The notes under the pieces were generated by a model. It saw nothing but the letters and a program-made list of their open reading frames with translations, was not told the origin of the DNA and made no database searches. A program made the translations under genes and the position numbers. From Mesorhizobium sp. (GTDB lineage Bacteria; Pseudomonadota; Alphaproteobacteria; Rhizobiales; Rhizobiaceae): 64,000 nucleotides of DNA. Positions 59,396 to 64,000 of the stretch are shown here, in pieces (position 1 is the first letter of the stretch; each line of letters begins with the position of its first letter). The stretch lies in contig SAJS01000002.1 in the NCBI GenBank assembly GCA_004017535.1, positions 186,001 through 250,000 of the forward strand, read 5' to 3'.

Positions 59396-59613
59396 CTGAT
59401 ATCGTCCCTGAATTCGATCAGATTTGCCCATTCCTCCACGTCGGACGCGGCTAGCTCCCCCGTGAGAAAGCGACGGAGCGTCCTTGCCATGTGATCGGCG
59501 CTAAGGACAACGATCGGCGTATCCGACCAGCCAAGCTCGTCAATCATGTCGGTCAGCCGCTCAATCGGCTTTGCGAACGCAACGAGGTCGCTGAGCACCG
59601 AAAGTCGGTCCAT
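59275..59613 (-). CDS. acidic small protein, unknown function
   Basis: 112 residues, acidic, mainly helical (MDRLSVLSDLVAFAKPIERL, then WANLIEFRDDISYQ and FVLANPVINGALDRPLADEL). No family recognised, though size and composition would fit an immunity-type protein. Overlaps the 3' end of the convergent hydrolase gene by 121 bases. The start may be ATG 59613 or GTG 59616. It lies just downstream of the LysR gene. Confidence 0.55.
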   Translation of the reverse strand: MDRLSVLSDLVAFAKPIERLTDMIDELGWSDTPIVVLSADHMARTLRRFLTGELAASDVEEWANLIEFRDDISYQPDRSDEIADAIFVLANPVINGALDRPLADELTVSLSA

Positions 59614-59621
59614 CACGTTCG

Positions 59622-60521
59622 TCAGAACTTGCCGGTCTCGCGGAACAGCTCGAACGTCGCCCGGATATGGTCAGCCACGGCCTTCACCGGCGCGCTGGCG
59701 TCGGGCGCCACCACCATGGCGAGATTGTAGGTGCCGATCTCGGGCATGCCGTCCTTGGCGCCCAGCGAGACCATCTCGTCGCCGAGGAAGGATTTCGGCA
59801 GCGGCGCCACCGCAAGGTCGGCCATGATCGCGGCGCGCTGCCCGGCCGTGTGGGCGCTCATATAGGCGATGCGGTAGTTGCGGCCCTCGCGTCCGAGCGC
59901 TTCGAGCGCGCCGGCCCGCCAGGCGCAGCCCTCCTCCCACAGCGACACCGGCAGTGGCTCGCGCAGATGCGCGCAGCCGCCCTTGGCGCCCGCCCATACG
60001 ATCGGTTCGGTCAAAAGCACCTCGGCGCCGATCGCGCTGGTCTTGTAGGAATTGGTGAGCAGCGTGATGTCGAGCGCGCGGTCATCCATGCGCCGGCGCA
60101 GATTGATGCTCTGGTCGATGGTGACGTCAACGGCGATCGAGGGATGCGACTGGGCGAAGCGCTTCAACACATGCGGCAGCACGCGCTCGCCATAGTCGTC
60201 CGGGGACCCAAGCCGCACCACGCCGACAATGTCGGGGATGATGAACTTCGACACCACCTCCCGGTTGATCGACAACAGCCGGCGGGCATAGCCGAGTAGC
60301 ATCTCGCCATCCGTGGTCAGCGTCACCGAACGCGCATCGCGCGCGAAGACGGAACGGCCGAGAATATCCTCCAGCTTCTTGATCTGCATGGAGACGGCCG
60401 ACGGCGTGCGGAACACCGCGTTGGCGGCGGTGGTGAAGGAGCCGGTCTCGGCGATCGCCACGAAGGTGCGCAGCACATCGAGGTCAAGCAGCGGCAAAGG
60501 GTGATTGAGCGGGGCGTTCAT
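59622..60521 (-). CDS. LysR-family transcriptional regulator
   Basis: 299 residues: winged HTH at the N terminus (LDVLRTFVAIAETGSFTTAA, VFRTPSAVSMQIKKLEDIL) and a LysR substrate domain with LPHVLKRFAQSHPSIAVDV. The effector is unknown. Divergent from a DUF1127 gene across about 220 bases, with T-rich motifs in between (for example TGATG-CAATC-CATCA at about 60542-60556) that could be its operator. Confidence 0.88.
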   Translation of the reverse strand: MNAPLNHPLPLLDLDVLRTFVAIAETGSFTTAANAVFRTPSAVSMQIKKLEDILGRSVFARDARSVTLTTDGEMLLGYARRLLSINREVVSKFIIPDIVGVVRLGSPDDYGERVLPHVLKRFAQSHPSIAVDVTIDQSINLRRRMDDRALDITLLTNSYKTSAIGAEVLLTEPIVWAGAKGGCAHLREPLPVSLWEEGCAWRAGALEALGREGRNYRIAYMSAHTAGQRAAIMADLAVAPLPKSFLGDEMVSLGAKDGMPEIGTYNLAMVVAPDASAPVKAVADHIRATFELFRETGKF

Positions 60522-60739
60522 GGGAGCCGACCTTCAATTTTTCTGATGCAATCCATCATTCCATTTCGTTTGATTGAACATCAGTCCGGGCGCATAGTCA
60601 ACTCGATCGATGCAGGATGCTGCCAAAAGCGGCCATGAAACGACCCTGACACAGTCCTGCAATCGACATGAAATGAAGCTGAAACAGACCTGACCTAACG
60701 CAGTGACGGGCGCATCCTGCCCGCCCAGAGGAGAAAGAA

Positions 60740-60925
60740 ATGTCTTTCCTGTCGTCCATCGGTCGGCTTGCGACCGAATTCAGCGCGGCCCGCGCCCGCT
60801 ACCAGACCGAACGCGCCATCCATGCGCTGCCGATCGAACTGCATAAGGATATCGGCTGGCCGGAAGCCGCCGACGTCAAGACCGGCTTGCGCCACGGTGT
60901 CGGAAGCTGGGCCGGAGCGAAGTAA
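60740..60925 (+). CDS. DUF1127 small basic protein 2
   Basis: 61 residues, the same length as the copy at 57897, with the conserved IHALPIELHKDIGWPEAAD and an N-terminal amphipathic segment (FLSSIGRLATEFSAARAR). GAGGAGAAAG precedes the ATG. An intrinsic terminator follows 25 bases after the stop. Confidence 0.85.
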   Translation: MSFLSSIGRLATEFSAARARYQTERAIHALPIELHKDIGWPEAADVKTGLRHGVGSWAGAK

Positions 60926-60949
60926 TCACGTGTGTATGGAGATCCGAAG

Positions 60950-60980
60950 GCCTGCCGCGTCAGCTCGGCAGGCTTTTTTT
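60950..60980 (+). terminator. intrinsic terminator after DUF1127 gene 2
   Basis: GCCTGCCG (60950-60957) and CGGCAGGC (60966-60973) form an 8-bp stem with an 8-base loop, followed by seven T. Confidence 0.85.
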
Positions 60981-61110
60981 GTTTGTTTTAGGTCTTTTTG
61001 TTTGCATTCAAACGACTTTTCTAGCCATGCCGCCGCTGCATGACGCATATGAACAACCCGCATAGCGGGTTAACAGGCCAAGTAAGGCACTGTAAATAAT
61101 AGGAAATTAT

Positions 61111-61146
61111 GGGCAAATTGCCCAAAAATGTCGCAAATCGTGTCGC
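61111..61146. promoter_or_regulatory. palindrome and GTCGCAAAT element in the 60.98-61.28 kb gap
   Basis: GGGCAA-A-TTGCCC (61111-61123) is followed by GTCGCAAAT (61130-61138) and TGTCGC (61141-61146). The 9-mer is the same half-site found before the GlxA regulator gene. The rest of this AT-rich gap between the terminator and the next small gene shows no gene. Confidence 0.45.
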
Positions 61147-61278
61147 TTTTCATATCAAGCGCTTCGTTTTTGCGATTTAGTTATTGCCAAAGCGAGCCTA
61201 TATCAGCGCCAGCAAAAACGAGCTGCCCCACTCCATCAAGCGAAGGCGACCCGTCTGAGCAACCAAATGGAGATGATG

Positions 61279-61413
61279 ATGAAGCTCTTTGCCCGCCTTT
61301 TCGCCCGGCGCGAAATGAACCTGACGACCGCTCTGGAGCGTCAGCGCCTCGCCAAGACCATGCCCGGCCAGACCGGCGCCGTGGCCGCTGCTCGTCTCGG
61401 CTTTGTTGCCTGA
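61279..61413 (+). CDS. small conserved-looking basic protein, unknown function
   Basis: 44 residues from ATG 61279, with GGAG six bases upstream: MKLFARLFARREMNLTTALE, then a C-terminal TMPGQTGAVAAARLGF. It is basic, and amphipathic at the start. A terminator follows at 61443. No family recognised, but the ribosome site and terminator make it a likely real gene. Confidence 0.5.
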   Translation: MKLFARLFARREMNLTTALERQRLAKTMPGQTGAVAAARLGFVA

Positions 61414-61442
61414 GACAATCCAGCACCGATAGGTTGAATTCG

Positions 61443-61475
61443 ACGCCGCCTGGCTTGCCGAGGCGGCGTTTTCAT
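61443..61475 (+). terminator. intrinsic terminator after the 44-residue gene
   Basis: ACGCCGCCT (61443-61451) and AGGCGGCGT (61461-61469) are a 9-bp stem, followed by a T-rich tail. Confidence 0.7.
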
Positions 61476-61530
61476 TTGGGCCGGGCAGTGTCGGCCGCGC
61501 AGTGACGCCCTGCGGTTGCACCGATTGCCC

Positions 61531-61552
61531 ATTTGCGACCGGTGTCGCAAAT
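61531..61552. promoter_or_regulatory. perfect palindrome before the GlxA-type regulator gene
   Basis: ATTTGCGAC (61531-61539) and GTCGCAAAT (61544-61552) are a perfect 9-bp inverted repeat with a 4-base gap, about 107 bases before the start codon. A second inverted repeat TGTCGC/GCGACA (61603-61608, 61619-61624) lies closer to the gene. It is probably an autoregulatory operator. Confidence 0.65.
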
Positions 61553-61658
61553 TTAATCTTCACTTGGCCGCCTACCCGATTGACAGGAATGGTTTTTCCT
61601 GTTGTCGCTATGCTGTTCGCGACATCCTGTTCGCGTCATGGCTGCGTGAGGTTTCCCC

Positions 61659-62660
61659 GTGAATGCCGTAAAGCACCCGATCAAAAGATCGTTTGTGTTC
61701 TTCCTCGTTCCCGACTTCACCATGATCGCCTTCGCGACAGCGCTCGATCCGCTGCGATCGGCCAATCGGATGCTCGGCTACGAGGCTTATAGCTGGCGCC
61801 TGGCGAGCATCGACGGCAAACCGGTTCGCGCCTCGAACGGCGTCGAATGCGCCGTCAACACCTCGCTCGAGGAGGAGCGCAGGAAGATGGCCGGGCCGGA
61901 TCGGCCGAACATGGCGATCGTCTGCAGCGGCATCAATGTCGAGCGCTACCACAACAAATCGGCCTTCGCCTGGCTGCGCGAGGAGTATAATCGCGGCGTC
62001 GCCGTCGGCGGACTGTGCACCGGCGCGCATATCCTGGCCGCCGCGGGCCTGCTGTCCAACAAGCGCTGCGCCATCCATTGGGAGAACCTTCCGGGTTTTT
62101 CCGAAGCCTTCCCGAAAGCCAATGTCTTTGCCGACCTCTTCGAAGTCGACCAGAACGTCTACACCTGCGCCGGCGGCACCGCCGCGCTCGACATGATGCT
62201 GAAGCTGATCGGCGACGATTTCGACGAGAGCCTGGTCAACCGCGTCTGCGAACAGGTGCTGACCGATCGGGTGCGCAGCCCGACCGACCGCCAGCGCCTG
62301 CCGCTGCGTGCCCGCCTCGGCGTCCAGAATTCCAAGGTGCTCACCATCATCGAGCTGATGGAGGCGAACCTCTCCGAGCCGCTGTCGCTGATCGAGATCG
62401 CCGACCATGTCGATCTGTCACGCCGGCAGATCGAGCGCCTGTTCCGCACCGAGATGGGCCGGTCGCCCGCCCGTTACTATCTGGAGATCCGGCTCGACCG
62501 CGCCAGGCATCTGCTGATCCAGTCGTCGATGCCGGTGGTCGAGGTGGCGGTCGCCTGCGGCTTCGTCTCCGCCTCGCATTTCTCCAAATGCTACCGCGAG
62601 CTCTACGCCCGCTCGCCGCAGCAGGAGCGCGTCGACCGCAAGCAACTGCTGGCGGCTTAA
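61659..62660 (+). CDS. GlxA-family AraC-type regulator, GbdR-like
   Basis: 333 residues. The N-terminal DJ-1/PfpI-type domain (about 10-190) has VGGLCTGAHILAAAGLL and AIHWENLPGF, and the C-terminal AraC HTH (about 225-325) has LSLIEIADHVDLSRRQIERL and VVEVAVACGFVSASHFSKCY. This architecture is that of GbdR, the glycine-betaine/dimethylglycine regulator of pseudomonads, and of related carnitine and arginine regulators. A betaine sensor is plausible, especially because the palindromic half-site before this gene recurs in the MttB2/corrinoid promoter. It starts with GTG 61659, with GAGG upstream. Confidence 0.8.
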   Translation: MNAVKHPIKRSFVFFLVPDFTMIAFATALDPLRSANRMLGYEAYSWRLASIDGKPVRASNGVECAVNTSLEEERRKMAGPDRPNMAIVCSGINVERYHNKSAFAWLREEYNRGVAVGGLCTGAHILAAAGLLSNKRCAIHWENLPGFSEAFPKANVFADLFEVDQNVYTCAGGTAALDMMLKLIGDDFDESLVNRVCEQVLTDRVRSPTDRQRLPLRARLGVQNSKVLTIIELMEANLSEPLSLIEIADHVDLSRRQIERLFRTEMGRSPARYYLEIRLDRARHLLIQSSMPVVEVAVACGFVSASHFSKCYRELYARSPQQERVDRKQLLAA

Positions 62661-62680
62661 GTAGGCAACAGACGAAGTCT

Positions 62681-62780
62681 AGAGCGGCTCACCGTTTCAC
62701 GGAAACGGTGAGCCGCCCTATCTCTTTGTTTTTACGCAATTCCGGACGGAAACCGCTCACACTTTTTCTGGAATTGCTCT
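62681..62780. repeat. dispersed intergenic element, family 1, full copy
   Basis: A 15-bp perfect hairpin GCGGCTCACCGTTTC-ACG-GAAACGGTGAGCCGC (62684-62716), then a conserved middle and a terminal GGAATTGCTCT. It is the best preserved of three copies (others at 32933-32989 and 18890-18984). Its right end overlaps the stop codon region of the convergent ATPase gene. Confidence 0.75.
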
Positions 62781-63570
62781 AAGCGGATAGCGCCTGCGCC
62801 GTCCGCATCGCCTCGATGCGGATGTCTTCGGTGAGCTGCGCCTTGAGCGCGGAGAATTCCGGACTGGTCTTCAGCGTGTAGTGGCGCGGATGCGGCAGAT
62901 CGACCGGCACGTCCGATTTGATGCGGCCGGGCCGGGCGCTCATCACGATCACCCGCGACGCCATGAAGATCGCCTCTTCGATGTCGTGGGTGACAAACAG
63001 CACCGTCTTCTTGCGCCGCTCCCAGATGCCGAGCAGCAATTCCTGCATCAACCCGCGCGTCTGGTTGTCGAGCGCACCAAACGGCTCGTCGAGCAGCAGG
63101 ATTTCCGGGTCGTTGGCCAGCGCCCGCGCGATTGCCGTGCGCTGCTGCATGCCGCCTGACAACTGTTTCGGCCAATGGTTCTCAAAGCCTTTCAGGCCGA
63201 CGAGATCGACATAGGAGGCGATGATCTCGTTGCGCTCGCGCTCGGGCCGGCCTTGCTCGCGCAGGCCGAAACCGATGTTTTCGGCGACCGTCAGCCAGGG
63301 AAACAGCGTGTAGGACTGGAACACCATGCCGCGGTCCGGTCCCGGCCTTGTGACCGCCTTGCCGTCGAGCAGCACGCGGCCCGTGCTCGGCGCTTCCAGT
63401 CCGGCGACGATCCTGAGCAAGGTCGACTTGCCGCAACCGGATGGCCCAAGGATGGTGATGAAGTCATTCGCCGCGACCGCGAGGTCGACCGGCTGCAGCG
63501 CCCGCACCGGCTGCCCGCCGCCGACCCCGGCAAAGGTCCGCGAAACGCCTTCGATTAGAAGCTTGCTCAC
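62779..63570 (-). CDS. ABC transporter ATP-binding protein, nitrate/sulfonate/taurine type
   Basis: 263 residues. Walker A ILGPSGCGKSTLLR, the Q-loop MVFQSYTLFPWL, signature QLSGGMQQRTAIARAL and Walker B ILLLDEPFGALD. It energises the permease encoded upstream. The start GTG 63570 has GGAG six bases before it and overlaps the permease stop (GTGA); ATG 63582 is an alternative. The substrate-binding gene is outside the window. Confidence 0.9.
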   Translation of the reverse strand: MSKLLIEGVSRTFAGVGGGQPVRALQPVDLAVAANDFITILGPSGCGKSTLLRIVAGLEAPSTGRVLLDGKAVTRPGPDRGMVFQSYTLFPWLTVAENIGFGLREQGRPERERNEIIASYVDLVGLKGFENHWPKQLSGGMQQRTAIARALANDPEILLLDEPFGALDNQTRGLMQELLLGIWERRKKTVLFVTHDIEEAIFMASRVIVMSARPGRIKSDVPVDLPHPRHYTLKTSPEFSALKAQLTEDIRIEAMRTAQALSA

Positions 63571-64000
63571 GCCAGGCTCCATGGAAAGAGCCAGCGGTTG
63601 AGCGCCTTGAAGGCGAAGTCGGACAGAAGCCCGATCAGCCCGATGACGATGATGCCGAAGATGATCTGTCCCGTCGCCAGCCGCGACTGGCTGTTGATGA
63701 TCATGTAGCCGATGCCGGAGGATGACCCGATCAGTTCGGCGACGATGACATAGGTCCACGCCCAGCCGAGCACCAGGCGCAGTGTTTCGGCGATCTCCGG
63801 CGCATTGGCCGGCATGATGACGCGCTTGACGATGCCGTTGTCGGTCGCCCCCAGCGTATAGGCGGCCTCGACCAGGTCTCGCCTCGTACTGCCGACCTTG
63901 ACCGCGACGATCAGGGTAATCTGGAATACAGAGCCGACGAAGATCACCAGGAGCTTCTCGAATTCTCCGATGCCGGCCCACAGGATGAGCAGCGGGATGA
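63567..64000 (-). CDS. ABC transporter permease, SsuC/TauC type, 5' end outside window
   Basis: The last about 144 residues of a BPD_transp_1 permease: IPLLILWAGIGEFEKLLVIF, the EAA loop around RDLVEAAYTLGATDNGIVKR, then GWAWTYVIVAELIG and GIIVIGLIGLLSDFAFKAL. The reading frame is open to the window edge. Coupled by a 4-base overlap to the ATPase gene downstream. Confidence 0.88.
   Translation of the reverse strand, partial: IPLLILWAGIGEFEKLLVIFVGSVFQITLIVAVKVGSTRRDLVEAAYTLGATDNGIVKRVIMPANAPEIAETLRLVLGWAWTYVIVAELIGSSSGIGYMIINSQSRLATGQIIFGIIVIGLIGLLSDFAFKALNRWLFPWSLA

Noticed and set aside
63571-63981. N-terminal extension of the ABC ATPase to 63981
   Set aside because: The extension is out of family and lies in another frame over the clearly recognisable permease; GTG 63570 with GGAG is the likely start.
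1-64000. CRISPR array, insertion sequence, prophage or plasmid-type origin
   Set aside because: No transposase, integrase, phage structural gene or regularly spaced direct repeats were found; only the tRNA-like pair hints at possible past integration.

Overview
The window is high-GC, densely coded chromosomal DNA of an alphaproteobacterium of the Rhizobiales, most likely Mesorhizobium or a close relative. The evidence is the acpXL-lpxXL cluster for very-long-chain (C28) lipid A acylation, DUF1127 small proteins, three families of dispersed rhizobial-type intergenic palindromes, and the general codon and GC style. No insertion sequence, prophage, CRISPR array or rRNA operon is visible. Two abnormal tandem tRNA-like genes lie near 4.5 kb.

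Region by region. 1-6.2 kb: partial aldose 1-epimerase, succinate-semialdehyde dehydrogenase, AEC transporter, periplasmic histidine phosphatase, tRNA-like pair, slipin. 6.3-11.4 kb: lipid A long-chain acyl operon (AcpXL, a ketosynthase lacking its catalytic Cys, a normal ketosynthase, a dehydrogenase, LpxXL) with no fabZXL, then an L,D-transpeptidase. 12-18.4 kb: ArgE/DapE-type deacylase and a complete Dpp/Opp-type ABC transporter. 18.4-28.5 kb: TerB protein, TSUP transporter, cobyric acid synthase CobQ translationally coupled to a DddQ-like cupin, isobutyryl-CoA dehydrogenase and 3-hydroxyisobutyrate dehydrogenase, a candidate structured RNA, a class III aminotransferase and a prolyl oligopeptidase.

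28.7-56.6 kb is the most remarkable part: a dispersed but nearly complete corrinoid/tetrahydrofolate methyl-transfer system of the kind best known from anaerobes. It holds two MttB-family (non-pyrrolysine) methyltransferases, one corrinoid protein, a methyl-THF:corrinoid methyltransferase, a [2Fe-2S] ASKHA corrinoid activator, a MetF with a MetV-like Cys-rich partner, a betaine-homocysteine-type methyltransferase, a dimethylglycine/sarcosine dehydrogenase-like flavoprotein and a ferredoxin. Accessory genes are DUF1638, a 'virulence factor' family protein, a DddP-like M24 enzyme, a membrane desaturase and an XRE regulator. A coherent reading is demethylation of a quaternary or sulfonium compound (glycine betaine, another betaine, or a DMSP-like compound): the methyl group passes to cob(I)alamin, then to THF, and is oxidised by MetF or used to make methionine, while the flavoprotein removes further N-methyl groups with THF. 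The substrate is inferred, not shown. Two very similar palindromes sit in front of the Bmt gene and the methyl-THF methyltransferase gene, and a GTCGCAAAT element is shared by the MttB2/corrinoid divergent promoter and the GlxA-type regulator gene near 61.6 kb.

40.6-43.4 kb holds a sigma factor/VWA protein pair, 50.1-50.9 kb a DUF1778/GNAT toxin-antitoxin pair. 56.6-64 kb: acyltransferase-3 protein, two DUF1127 proteins, an HSL-type hydrolase, a LysR regulator, the GlxA/GbdR-like AraC regulator and the end of a nitrate/taurine-type ABC transporter operon that runs off the window. Functions were assigned by reading motifs and remembered families only; no database search was run.
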